Of a stretch of 64,000 nucleotides of DNA, positions 1 to 13,800 are shown one piece after another. The position numbers and the translations under genes were made by a program. Position 1 is the first letter of the stretch. Each line of letters starts with the position of its first letter. A model generated the notes under the pieces. That model was not told the origin of the DNA, made no database searches, and saw only the letters and a list, made by a program, of their open reading frames with translations. The DNA comes from Ornithodoros turicata (lineage: Eukaryota > Arthropoda > Arachnida > Ixodida > Argasidae), in the NCBI RefSeq assembly GCF_037126465.1, contig NC_088203.1, forward strand, positions 108,053,507 through 108,117,506, given 5' to 3'.

Positions 1-1718
1 CATGTGCAGAAAGTGATAGCGTTTGTGGGTATCAGCACTCCTAAACATTTTTTTCATTAGGGTTGCACAAGCAACCATATGTTGTCATTTTTAATGTAGC
101 CTCTTTTTGCAAGCAGTATTACCAACTATTTACACCAGATATTAACGAGAAGCAAACGATTATATAGTTATTCTTGCACATAACTTTTCTTACAAAAGCA
201 CATTCAACATACGAGGTTAGACAATTTCCTTTTCTTTTGCCGTAGAAAAAAGCTTGAAAGTATAAAAGGATTTCAAAGGCCATGAGGTGTTCTTTTTTTC
301 CACAAAACTATCGTGCACCTCTCTAAGTGGCTTTTTTTTTTTTTTGCCCTCTCAAAGTGTCAGCAACCTGCACTAAAATTAATAAAATCTGCTACACTAC
401 CGATGCTGAACATACACAATGAACTTGTAACCATTTGCCAGCCCTTCTAAGTTGGATTTAACTTGCAAGAGGAACAAGTTATTTTACAAAGATTTTGGAT
501 GTCTCCTATCATTATCACATAATAAACAGCAGATATTTGAAACCTACAGGTCTGAGAATATGATGCTGGTTGAGTTTGAAAGTTTTAGTAATGTACACCT
601 CCATGGAGACTTTTGCCATAACTAGTATCAAAATAATTTGGCAGCATTTCAAAGATTTGCAATATCGACTCCACCTTTCTTTAATTCACGCATTTGTGCA
701 AGATTTTGGGAGTTAAACTAAAAAAAAAAAAAAAAAAAACGCTTATTTTTTCACCGTAATTAAAAACAAATCGGAATACTAAATTACTTTTTGGTAAGTT
801 AAAGCTTAAAATTCCATTCAGCTAGGCAAAATACTCAGCATTTAGAATGCACCTTTAGAATGCACCAAGTTACCAAATCTCAAATTCCATCAGTATTTTG
901 CTTCATTTAAAGCTTGTACAGGGTGTCTACCAACCTGGAAAAGTCAGGGGATTGTCAGGGAAAATCGCAGACAAGTGCGACCTGTGGCGACAAGCTCTGA
1001 GGTAGAAATGTAGGGTAGCCTCACTAATATACTTAATAAATGGTCCGTTTTATGGGGGATCTGTATCAAAATGTAGGAGCAGGCACCAAGTTCTCTTTTG
1101 TTTTTGTCAGGGAATTTGCCTGAAATTGGCAGTGAAAACCTGGAAAAGTTAGGGAATTTGGTAGACACCCTGTTGTACTTATGAAAGATAAAAATCGAGA
1201 TTCAAGTCGTGTAAGGAACACTAATGAAACCATTTAAAGAAGGAAAGCACCACTCACTTTGATTTCTGAGAGATATTTACAAACGATAAATGTAACAGAA
1301 GGTGCAGTTTGTCTTTCATGAGCAACTCTGACTAGTTTAGTTTCAAAAAGTTTGAAAATCATAATACAGAGTATTAGGAAAACAGGTTCAATATAAAGCA
1401 GCTGCAAATAGTTTTTTTTTTCCCTTTGGTGAACCCCTCCTGGTATTAACTGATTCACAAACACTTACTGGCAGTCAACACAGTGCAATAATATCACATG
1501 GGTGATGTAAATACTTTTGTTTGCCCTTGAATCAAATTGACTTTCAGTGCGGTGTATGAACACATTAAATATCAGTCGTCAACAATGCGGAAGAACAGCT
1601 GGATGTTATATGTACAGACCAACTTAATCACCATTTTGTTCCACACATCTTGGAAGAACTTGCGTGTCATCATGAGTGTACCACAGAAGGTTCCCTTTAA
1701 AATGACTGTGGAGGCATT
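1..1718. other. 3' flank / probable 3' UTR of the CERT gene
   Basis: The CERT stop codon lies at 1719-1721, so this stretch is downstream of that gene and probably begins with its 3' UTR. I see no further coding exon and no clear minus-strand AATAAA. It holds poly-A/poly-T runs (about 719-739 and 330-345) and one short inverted-repeat transposon at 919-1172. Confidence 0.5.
919..1172. mobile_element. MITE with CAGGGTGTCTACCAA termini
   Basis: The element begins CAGGGTGTCTACCAA and ends in its inverse complement, and the repeated word TTGTA sits directly outside each end (914-918 and 1173-1177), giving a 5-bp target-site duplication. It is 254 bp and has no coding capacity. A diverged copy in the opposite orientation lies at about 11934-12227. 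The superfamily is not assigned. Confidence 0.75.
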
Positions 1719-1846
1719 CTAGAACATGATGTCCTTGCTTTCTGTCTGATCTTTGACATACTGGGTGAAACGCTTGAGGAACTTTGGGTACTCTCTCTTG
1801 TAGACGGCACGGAGGACAGATGCTGGGGCCCACCCTCCAGGATTAA
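1719..1846 (-). CDS. CERT1: CERT coding exon 11 (C-terminus)
   Basis: Residues 507-548: [32 protein letters not shown], ending IMF and TAG. This is the end of the START domain, where the last helix lids the ceramide pocket. The acceptor is TCACCAG. Confidence 0.94.
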
Positions 1847-4800
1847 CTGGTGAAAAATACATTGATTGGAGCCTGAGAAAAATGACATTTTGTGTACTCA
1901 CTAGTTGAACAGTAGGTGATCCTACAGGATAGGTTATCCCTAGTAATTTTGCTGTTGGGCTGTGGGGGATCAACAAACGTCTGGCACATGAGACACACCG
2001 TGAGCCGGACACGCACACACTTGCCTACCTGCAAAGGAACATTATTTTAAGCACACTTGCCTACCTGCAGACAACAAGAGACATACAGGGACCTCTGGGG
2101 CATCACACGAGTTGTTGCAGACAATCCAAATGTCATGGGCATCTGGATCCTGAGCATTGGGCATACGTTCCATGTGGGACCAGAAGAGGGCATCCCTCTG
2201 TGTAGCTGGCCACACCCGCTTATGGATCTGGTGCACTATGACTGTCGATGGCTCCAGCACTTCCACCACATTCATTGTTTCCAAGGTTGCTGAAATGTCA
2301 CCCTTTCTTACCACACGCAAAATATAATGCTTTGGGGAGGTTAGCACTTCCCTCGACGTTGACTAAACTGAAATGAGACCGTCTCGGGTTTCAAGTCATG
2401 GATGAAATGAGTACGCATGATTCAAAGTAAAACGAGTGTGATCCACTTGATGTTGTGAAATGCTTTTGACTACATATGACATTTTCGAGAAAAAAATGAT
2501 TTAAAGGGGCACTAAAATGCAAAAACAACTCTCCCTCAAATGCAATTAGTATGACACAGCACTACCATATAGAAGAAAAACTCAACGAAAACAGAGCTGT
2601 CTTTGGCGGCAACAAATGGGATCCCTATAGGAGGCAAAGATTGGTGGCATCCAATGAGACAGCAGGAGCATACCTATCATGGCTGTGTAGATTTCCGCAC
2701 TACTGCATTTTTTAATACCGATTCACTTAACTGTTCTCGCGAATGTTCCACTGACAACATTTACCTTGACATTCTTTGGACCACTTTGCAACGTGTACTA
2801 TGTTTTTCACAGGGACTGCTTCATGGCATGGCATGTGCAGTATGGGCTAAAAACACCGATGCACAAGCTGAAACGACGTTGAGTGCTTAGTGCCGAAGGA
2901 AGGAAAGGAATTTTGATTGTAGCTCCGTAACGGATCAATGATGACAACAAGTACGAAATTAATGCTTGTTTTTGTAAGGCATTGGCTCTACTTACTTTCC
3001 CAATCAAATCTCACATCTGGATTATAAAAATAGTGGCACATCTCATGCCCTGTGACTCCTCGTACGACATGCACTGCCTTCAGGGGGTCACACACAACTC
3101 CACCTTCTTCCACTTCCCTTTTGTACATCTTCATCTCTCCATCTTCCGCAAACAGCTGCCAGCCACCCTCACCCACACCCATGAGGGCATACCTCAGCTG
3201 TTCCAGTGTTGTGCCCTCAATCTGAAATGGAATCAATTCTTTATGGCATATCCCCATCAAATCCATTGCCTTTGTGCTTTATACATGTTCCTCATAAACT
3301 GCTCACTTAATTACACTCACAGTGATACTATGTGATGGTTTCTGTTGTTGCAATTTCACATTGTGCCTTTTATGAGACACGAAAATATGCAGGGAGAAAT
3401 AAATAAGCAACCAACATTTGTGTCATACCTCTAGTCTTTCAGAAGGGTTCGTCGTGCTCCCGTAGAACTCATGTACATTTACAATGAATCCTTCGATAAT
3501 CAACAGTATAACTAAGTGAGTTTTGCATAGACACAGTTTAGCGTTCAAAGAGCAAAGGTAAAACACGACAATTACCTCATTGTTTCATTTTCAAGTGAAT
3601 CAAGTTGCAATTGCCAGCTATACTAGTCTATCATTGTAATGTGTAATTGGGTCAAGTTATACTTGTTGATGACTTGTTTACCCCTAGTCAGTGATGAGCA
3701 ACAAGCTAACTACATTTCAGGGGCTCGTTATGCCCCTGGAGTGCATCGCTTTTCTATATGCTATCGTTTCAAACAAAAACTACCCCATGTGATGCTTGCA
3801 ACACCAGTCACTGAATCTCTTGTGAGTTGGCTTAGTATCTGCTATACGTGTCATTTTAAATTTTGCTATGGCTTACAGTATAGTGTTCATGATGACGAAT
3901 AGCAGCAAGAAGACAAAGACAGGGTAGAAGTAGACAGGACAACTGCAGACTCTCAACTCAAGTTTACTCAAGGAACACAGCATCTTAAACGCTAACATCT
4001 AGGTCACTGACTATCACCTGACCTAGATGTTAGCGTTTAAGATGCTGTGTTCCTTGAGTAAACTTGAGTTGAGAGACTGCAGTTGTCCTGTCTACTTCTA
4101 CCCTGTCCTTGTCTTCCTGCTGCTATTCGTCATCATGAACACTATACCAACTACCCTGTAGTGTTCTTTTGTAAAACATAAAATGGTTGCAAATCCTGCA
4201 AGTTAGTGATGGTCTCTCACTAATATCGATCTGAAAGGAAGAATACCTCGTTCCAGAGTGGGTGCTGAGTCACCGTTGAGGGTGGCCGCAAGAGCTCCCT
4301 CACCTTGTTCTTGATTTGACGCTGAAAGAAATCATTTTCTTGACACTAACTTTCACAAACGCTCTCTTACCCTTTCCTCTTCCTGCTGTTCATTGCGATC
4401 AAGTGCAGCGTCAATGGCATCAAAAAACTCCTCCTCGTTTATCATGCTGTGTGGCCCTTCCTGTAAATACACACAAATTACAACTTTGGAGGGATGGTGT
4501 AAGGTAGAGCCCTGCGCGGATGAGATTTTTTGCATCCGCGCACACGTTACCGCATCCAATCCGCATCCGTGGCATACACAACGGTTTACATCCGATCCGC
4601 TGAGCAAAACGCACCATCCACATCCGATCCGCAAAATCTGCACGTTTCGTAGGGCGCGTAAAGACCGCAGGAAGATATGTTGGTATAATTTCGGATGCCT
4701 CCATGCTGTCACGGAAGGACGACAAGCAAAGGTAAACATTTCAACAAACGCGATATGGAGAGACTTCGCCGGTGCTCATGTGGTTCGAGATGCCTCCTCT

Positions 4801-7800
4801 CCCGTCTTGGCCGTGCATGGTCAAAGGTGAACCCAAACATGCACTCTCTGTCGGCGCGCAATACAAAAAAAAAAATAGCTGGTCGAAAAATTACAGCACG
4901 CGGTATATCTGCATCCGATCCACACACCGCAGGAAGTGCTAACTTTTCATCAGAATCCGCAAGTATCCTGCGGATGGTGCAGGGCTCTAGTGTAAAGCAC
5001 CTACCTCGTAGTCTGGTCCCCCGAGCACTACTGGTGGCTGTGCCTCGGACATGGCATGCTTGTATGCATCTTCTACTTTTTTCCGCTTGTCCACTTCCTA
5101 CACAGTTGGCATGAAATTACAAGTTCGCAATAAAATTCTATGACAGTAGTAGTTGTGTACTACTTGAGGTACACATATTAGTACTTGTGCCTCACTTGAG
5201 GACATGTAAATTTTGTGCTTTGTGCTGTTGCTCCAGCAGTTTTTTTCCAGTATTTTGTCATAAGATATTTGACTATCCAGTTAGTACAAAGAAGAAAAAG
5301 GTTGGAAAGTATTGATACAATTTTTGTCTATTATGTAAAAATTTTATATTTTTGGTGAAGAAATGTTTTTTTTTAGGCTTATAAACCAGAAGAACATTTA
5401 CAGCTTACATCGCTCAAGAGTTGGGCATACCCACACTGCACTGTTCTTTCACCATACTGTATTATGAAGGCCTTTTTCTGCCTTCATGTTGTAGCTTCTA
5501 TGTTAGTGTGTTTACAAAATACAGAGCAAAAGTATTTAAGTCATCAAATATGGACCAATAGCCCATTTGCAAAAGTTCGAGGGAGCAGCGCGCATGCCGG
5601 GAAATGCTGTGCAAAACGACAGCGACGGCGCATGCGCCAGTGCGACGAGGACGACGATCGGAGACGATAGCAAATCGCTGTCGTTTTGCACAGCATTTCC
5701 CGGCACGCCCTGCCAGAACGCGCGCTGCCCCCTGGAACTTTTTCAAATGGCCTATAGAGACTAAAGCTGCAATGCACTTTGTCCATAACTGGTAGACATT
5801 TGTTAGAGCCATGTACAAGGAAGATGGATATCAGTCCACACTATTCACCACTCATCCACTGACGTTCTCCAATACATTGTTCTGGGGTATATCAACATTC
5901 ATGACCAGCAGCTTACCTATGCCAGTGAGAAACGTAGTGTTATGACTGGAGACAGAGAACAGCTCTGGCACATTTTGAGCAAAAGAATGATTGCTTTTCA
6001 AGAATCTTACTTGATAAGTAAAAGCTAAAAGGATCCTCCAAAATTAAGAGTTTCATTTATCAGAATCCATGCTATCCAGAGAGACTTTTTTTCTATCCTA
6101 TTTATCTACGTGAAAAGTATGCGCAAAAGGCGAGCTGCAGAATTTCAATGTGATAAACGGAGCTCACAGACAATAAAGGTCTTGACTGGGCTTCTCCAAC
6201 AAAAAAGGCACAGCTCACAACTGGACACATAATACAGTGGAGCCCAGTTTACCCGTAGTATATGGACAAGAATCCCAGGGAATAGAAATGGAAAATGCCC
6301 GTATTTATGCTTCATCTGAGTCACAGGAAACATTGACCCTCTTTGTGGTCAAGTTATCCCCGTCAGCATTCTTCCCAAGCAGCCATGACTGTGGGTCACA
6401 CTGACCAGTCCCTGACACAGCTTGCCAACAGAGCTACCCTCTCAAAAGGGTCATTCCATGCAAAACGTCCCAGACATTGCGCTCCACCATTCCCGATTTC
6501 TTTCAAATAAATTGTGGTTGTTTGCTCCCATGTAGCCAATGCTTGAAAGAGTACGAAAGAAACAATAATGAATTTTGGAAATATTGCTTTTTACCTCATA
6601 TTCAGCCATCAATTGCGCACTGAGGTGGTAGTCATAAAAAATAGGAGACCAATTGCTTTTGAACGTTTGTTTTACAAAGTTTCATCGAAACACTTTTTGT
6701 TTTAGCAGCGATGCTCATCCTGTATTGCCTCACCCCAAGACGGCCACCACCGCCAAACAAATATGAGAGCTGCCCGAACCCATTTGCGTTCTTCAGCAAA
6801 AAAATAAAAAATCTACACAGATAAACGTAGAAATCAATTTTCCTCACGAGAATGGCCTACTACGGTGACACCGTTGAGTAGGAGCACTGAGCCTAGGGTT
6901 GTACTTTGGCGAGTTATTGAATAACCATAATCTGTTCCAGTGATGATGCACACAACCCTTACTAACACCGACTCTAGGGTGCTGTGGGGGGATATGATTA
7001 ATGATGAAGGTTAGTCATGAAGGTTATATATATGTACCCAAAAGCAATGAGAAAAAAAAAAACTAAAAGGAAGAAGAAACAGAGCCAACAGTTATGGAGA
7101 AATACAGAAAAAAAAAAAGCTCCATCACTACTCAGCAACAATTACAACTTGACTCTTTTGGCTATCACCAAAGAATACGATACTAGAAGGGAAGACTTAA
7201 AGGAGGTAAGAATTCTATCCACAGCTATTGTCTAATAGGTGGAATATTGTTCTTCTACACTCTATAATTCACCCACTTTCACCCAGTTCACCCACTTTTT
7301 TCGGATATGAGCGACTATCCAAGTACCTCTATGCATTGTTACATCATTTGTAGAATTGTAACACCCAACCAGGTGCCAACGTGTAAGTACACATAACGTT
7401 GTCTGCTCTATAGGTCGGAGAGCAGTCTAGAATCAGCTGGAAAAAGTGATGAGCGTACTTGAGTTGGTAATATGGCCTAAAATGTTGAACAGAAAATGTG
7501 GGACCACGCAATATACTTCTGCGCATCATTCGTTTGACGCTCCTTGTTTTCTATGATGTGGTGCAATGCACTTTCTTTCTGGCTCCAATGACGACGACGG
7601 CACACAGCGTATGCATTTCGGCCACAAAGCACGCAGGCACCTATCTTCCTTTCTGCAATAAAGCCTAAAATATGAAGATAAGAAGAAATGCACGCTCGCA
7701 TTGAACAATAGCGGCAGACTGACCAACCGCGGAACCGAATCGAGATAATCTCGATCGCATTGGTTGGATACGGACCTGTCAGATTCATCTATACAAAAGA

Positions 7801-10800
7801 TGTCACAGCCAACAAGTTTTAATGGCCGTGTGGTGCCGACACAGAGTTCATAGCCCCTTTAAAATTGTCCAACTGATGTCGTTTAATAGCCAGCTCAGAA
7901 GGACGGTGTCGCCTCTGATCAAAGCAAGCTGGATGTAGGCGCAAACCCGTTGTCGTTCAAGTACATACTTGACTTCAGTGCTCCTTGTGTACTGTGCCAC
8001 CGCAGAAAGCCGTTCACATGAGAATATGAAGCTTCTAAAGTTAATTTGTACATACACCGTGGTTTTGCAGGCAACGCAAATTGGTTTGGGCAGCTCCCGT
8101 GTGCGTTTGGCAGCAGCGGCGGCGATGCGTATTGCCGGGCAATGCCAGATGAGTGCTGGGGTGGTCAAGCTAAAAAATTTTTTTCGCTGCTAAAACGAAA
8201 AGCGTTTTGATGAAACTTTGTAAAATAAATGTTCAAGGGGCATACTATCAAATGCAATTTGTGTCATATTTACTTATTTATTTTCTCATTTTTATCAGGA
8301 CCACCTCAGTGTGCAATTGATGACTGAATATGAGGTAAAAAGCAATATTTCCAAAATTCGATTTTTTCCTTCGCACTCTTCCAAGTCTGCGCGCCTCAAA
8401 ATATTTTTAACACCTTCTATGCTTCCTACACCACAGCGCTAAACAGTTTAAGTAGCCATAAAAAAATTGCGGCGTTCAGTAAAAAAATCCAAAAGCTCCC
8501 AAAATTTTAGTTTACTCGGGGGCATAAACTCACAATGAAAAGCACTGATCAACCTTCAACGTATCTCGGCACGAAAGTATTATGCTTCGCCTTCACTCAG
8601 AAGAGGTCTGGCTGGAATTTGCGCAAATGCTATTTTGTTTGAATTTTTTTTCGCCAGGTAGGTTACATGCCAAATCACAATGTTCAAGAGGCTGCCACAG
8701 CGTGAAAATAATTTTTGCAGCAAACAGAAGCTGGGAAAGCACTGGTTGCATGGGAACAATCAGCCACAATTTATTTGAAAGCAATCAGGGATGGTCGAAC
8801 GCGATGTGTGGGACGTTTGACATGGAATCACCCAAAATGCTTCTGCCTGATGCATCCAAAGTGATTCACTCTTGCCTTCATAGAACCATAAAAATCGCTA
8901 TTTATCTGAAGAAGGAACATTCCCCAAATAAAGGTGTTATGCACAAACCAGAGATTTGAGCACTCACACTAATGTTGCCGGCAAATCTGCGCATTGCATA
9001 TATAGTAGCACAATGTGAAGAGAATTAAAAACATTTAATAAAATGAGAAGTGAACTGAGAGCCCAAAGGATGCGTACCTATGTCTTCCTTGTCGACACTG
9101 TTCCCCCCACAAAAACATTCCACGTCATATTGTTTCACGAGCAGTGCAATGGGATGCGCCACTATCTTGAGCTGAGAGATACCCGTGTAACAATAAACCT
9201 CCCCTATCTAAGGTTACACAAGTAAAAGAGCAATGGTAATCATATATCCTTTTGGACGGGACTAGCACACACATCCTAGCAGCAAACAGGAGGGGACACA
9301 CATACTGAGAATTCCTTCCTCATAGCTGTACCCTTAAAGGGGCACTTGAAATCATGTTCCACATTATGTTAATTTCGTTATCATAATTCAAAACTCCGTT
9401 ACGAAGCTACAATAAAAAATATACGGGACTCTTTCTTGCTTCGGCGCTAAGCAGTGAACATCATTTCAGCTCGTGCATTGGTGTTTTTAGTAGAACATGA
9501 GCGTGCCACGCCATGAAACAGTCCCGGCGAAAAACATAGTGTGCGTTGCGAAGGACGCGAAAATAAACGTCAGTGGAACGTCTGCGAGAACTGTTGTAGG
9601 CTACAATTCAGTGAGTCGATATTGAAAAATGAACTATGATCGAACCCATTGCAAATCCCCAGGAGTCCTGCTGTCTCATTGGATCCCATTTGTTGCCACC
9701 AAAGTTTGTCTCAAAGCCACCTCTGTTTTCAATGCTGTGTCAACTAATTTTCATTTGAGAGCAAGTTGTTTTTGCATTTTAGTGCCCCCTCAATGTTCTT
9801 CACTGTACTAGTTACAAGTTACCTTTGCAGCATAGTACTGCACTTTCAGGGTATTGAGTACATGGTGTATATTTAGTGGAGTAAACGAGCTACGAATGTG
9901 TCAAAGGCAAGGCAAATTGGTTAGACCATTTAGCAAAACTTGAAGCAAATGTTAGAGCAAGGCATTGGTACTTGAGATGAACCCAGCAACATGAACATAA
10001 TTCTGACAACTTAACCAATGTGGATGTTGAGACCTTTCACAGGAACAACACTCTGCGTCACATCACCATTGTCGACAAATGAAACAGTTTTAACGTGAGA
10101 AATAGACTGACTGTTGAACAAAGTAAACCAGTTGCTGTTTTGTTTTACATAATGTGGGTTCATTTATTAAGGGCTGTAAATTTGGACCTTTTGTTTGCCA
10201 GTGTGATAACGTCCCTTTATGCCAACTAGGCAGTGATGGGCAGTACTTGAAGTACCCAAGTAGTACTTTAAGTACATTTTAAATCGTGTACTTTGTACTG
10301 TACTTAAAGTACTTTATTCCAAGGACTTTTCCATCAAGTACTCAAGCACCCAAACTTGGACTCCGGACAAAAAATCACAAAAGAGTACCAAAAATGCACC
10401 CCACTAAAAGCGCTAAAATGACAACAAGACGACGAAAGCACAGAGATAGGGCTATATCTCTAAGTTTTCGTCTTCTTGCTGTCATTTTAGCGCTTATAGT
10501 GGGATGCAGTACCAAGATTCCCAGTATGACATTTTACCAAAAGGGATTTTTGTGCTTTTAAAGAGCATATTTGTTGAAGCAAATCTATTGTTGAGAGGCT
10601 TGAAATGTTGAAAAAGTATCAACGCTTCTATGATTATGTAACACGAATGGAATGCAAAGGCACGCACACATTATGACACTGCAACCGGCAGCACAATGAC
10701 TTGGTCAATTGTCATTTCAGTTCTCCCAATGTAAGGTTCTATGCTTTGTTTTTTTTATTGTTTCCTTCATTGGCAATTAATAATCAATTTATATCACAAT

Positions 10801-13800
10801 GTGTGATTGCATCACACGATGAAGACTCTGAAAGACACACATGCATTCATTTTTACATTTTACGTTTTTGTAATTGGCCACATGGATTACATTGCTGCAT
10901 ATCACAGTCGTATAAAAATGAAGGCTTACATCGTGTTTCGTCCTTTTTAATTTTCTTTATATTCTTTTTTTAAACATGTTGTATTTCAAAAAGCAGCAAG
11001 GAATGCCCAGAAATGTATAATCCCTGTTGGCTTGTACTTTTTCCCCTGAAATTATCTAGCCTCTTACACCCGAAGATTAGTACTGGAACACCACACTAGG
11101 CGGGTGATCTTGGATCAGTCAGGGTATAGTACGTACTAATTTGCATAATCACTGCACAGCTGACTGATTACCTCTCTACATGTAACTGCAAATTAGAACA
11201 TCTGATTGAGTTCATATACACAGGTTAGCACTTAACGTAGGACTTTATTGTTTCAGAGCATTTGTCAAGAATGCTCGCTAAAGTTTTGCCAAAAAAGCAA
11301 GACAGATACTAAACAGTGAAATGCAAAGTGATACAAATTAAATTGGCGATGTACTTGATGAGTACTCGAGGTATTTTGCCTAGTACTTTGTACTTTACTT
11401 GAAGTACATTTGGAATTGGGTACTTTGTACTGTACTTGAAGTACATTTGGAATTGGGTACTTTGTACTGTACTTGAAGTACTAATGACACCAGGATCTTG
11501 GTACTTTACTTTAAGTATAATTTTGAGGTACTTTGCCCATCACTGCAACTAGGTCTATTAGTGGTTATGAATCAACAAGTGAGGTTACTGTTACAAAGGA
11601 TACTATTGCAAACAGCAAACTCATGGATCACATTACAGTATATTCCAGCTTTATTTTATAGAACACAGTTGTGTCATATAAGTGGCAACTTTTATCAAGC
11701 TTGTACTTGTACTTTTAGAGCTTAAAAATGGGGAGTTTCTCATTGTATAATTATGTTTTAACGTGTCTCCTCAAAGAAAAGCCGGAATCTCAACTCAAGA
11801 CTGTTTGTGACATTTACAAGTTGCACAAGCGCTGTTGAAATTTCTTGCAAACACTCATAGCTTGTGTTTCCAGGGAAAGGCTTATTTCTAAGTTCAAGTA
11901 GTGACTTCTTCCAGTGTTTAGGGCAGGGTGCCAACCAAATTCCCAGATTTTCACAGATTATTTTAAGTGAATTGCCTCACAAAAACAAAAGAGAACTTAG
12001 TGCCTGCTGCTGCATTTTGATACCCCACAGATCTCCTCATAAAACTGCCCTACTTTTCTGCTTCAGAAGCTGTCGTAGTGCCAACCACTGATCGGCACTT
12101 GTCTGCGATTTTTCCCCGACTTGAGCTGCTTTTTGGCCAAATTCCCCAAAAATCCTAAATTTTTTTGAATTCCATCCAAATTCCCTGACAATTTTCCCCT
12201 AGGCTTTCCAGGTCGGTAAACATCCCGGTCAAGGCTGCATGCTTTAAGCATTCTTTCTTAATGATTGGCAAAACTAGAGCATAACAAAATTTGAGTACAC
12301 TGCAAGCTTTTTTTTTCACAACTCAAGTCAGCAGTGAGAATAATGCAGCACAAGTTCTATAGACAGTCTTATCAAGTTTCAATATAATTTGCTGCCCATT
12401 AACTACTTTGTAAGATACCCATCCATAATAAACTGTCAGGGGAGAAAGCCCTAACGATCCATGCAGATCGATGACTGTGCTGGTCATAACGCGTATGGGA
12501 AGACCACGAGGTTCGTGATTCCACTCAGGCAAAAAAGGAACTCTCAAATAGTATGTGTAGTATGTAGTTTGTCTTAAGTGCGATAAGACAAATAAAAGTA
12601 AAGGAGCGTATTTTTGCTCTTGTCAAAAGTGGGTGTCACTATTGTCGTACTGAAAAGGCTCTGCAGTGTGTTCTGGCCATAGCTCAGGCAAAGACAGGAG
12701 ATATGCTACACATGTCATGAAGCACACCAGCGCTTAAAGACTCCTCGCAGCACGATAAGTTTCCCTTTCTAGCCTCCAATGTGCATCAATGTCCTTTGCT
12801 GGAGCCAAATCTGTGTTTTCCTGGATCGTCTAAGCACGCACAGTATTACATAGGGTAATTGGGTGGGTAGTACCTATTTGGGTGCTTGTTTTCACTCTAC
12901 TCTGTAACAGAGCTGAAAGCGAGTCGGTCTCGGACGACACATACAGATGAAAATGGGGACCTTCAATCTCTAAGAAGCAAATTTCACTGTCTTCATTTTA
13001 GAATTCACTGGCAAAGTAAGCAGGGTCTCATGCTATTTGGCCTTCCAGGTGTGCACAAAAAAAGTTGAATTTTCTCTTAGCAGTACCTCCCGCGCTAGCA
13101 ACACTTGAAAACCAAAGTTTCGCAAATTTGGCAATTTTCGAGCTGGGTTTTCGAAATGTGGTGGTCCAGATAAAAATAGCAGCATTGTGTGATTTGATTG
13201 TAGAATGCTTCCACTATGTCCTCCTAAGGAACTAGAAGACTACTATTTGACATGTGCAACAAAATTCTGTTTTCGAGACCCATGCTGGCATTTAAGAAAA
13301 TACCTTAGTCCACAATGGAAGTGTGGTATCAAGTACTGAAACGTGCCATGAGGAAAGAACACAGTATGTCATATTCATGCCCTCCAGCGACGGCTTTCTC
13401 GAATTTTCTTTACTTTTCCTGGGAATTCTTTTGTATGGTTTCATTTTGTCAAAGTTCTCTTCACACTGCAAATATGCAACTACAGGTTTTCCCATCGTAT
13501 TTAATCCTTATACCGTGGTATTTAATCCTCATGCAGCTACTTTTAATCCTTGTTTCACTGGATTTAACCCCTATGCTGCCACTTTTAATCCTTATACCGT
13601 GGGACTTAATCCTTCTGTATAATTTAATCCTAAATTCTCAGGTTACCTTTTCATTACTCTTACAACATACATTACAACAAACATTTACTAACGCAGTGGT
13701 ACATGAGGCACTTACACATAGGATGACAACAGAAGCCCTTTTCAGTCAAACTTGCTCAGGGGCAACGCAAACAGCGGGGCCATGCTTTCCAAGCGTTTTC

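Noticed and set aside
4393..5114. ORFs of 139-145 codons around CERT exons 5-6
   Set aside because: They run through the hAT MITE and across CERT exons in the wrong frame or strand.
12323..12547. Minus-strand 74-codon frame with protein-like text ([20 protein letters not shown])
   Set aside because: No family recognised, no continuation in neighbouring frames, and it lies inside a repeat-rich intron. It could be transposon debris.
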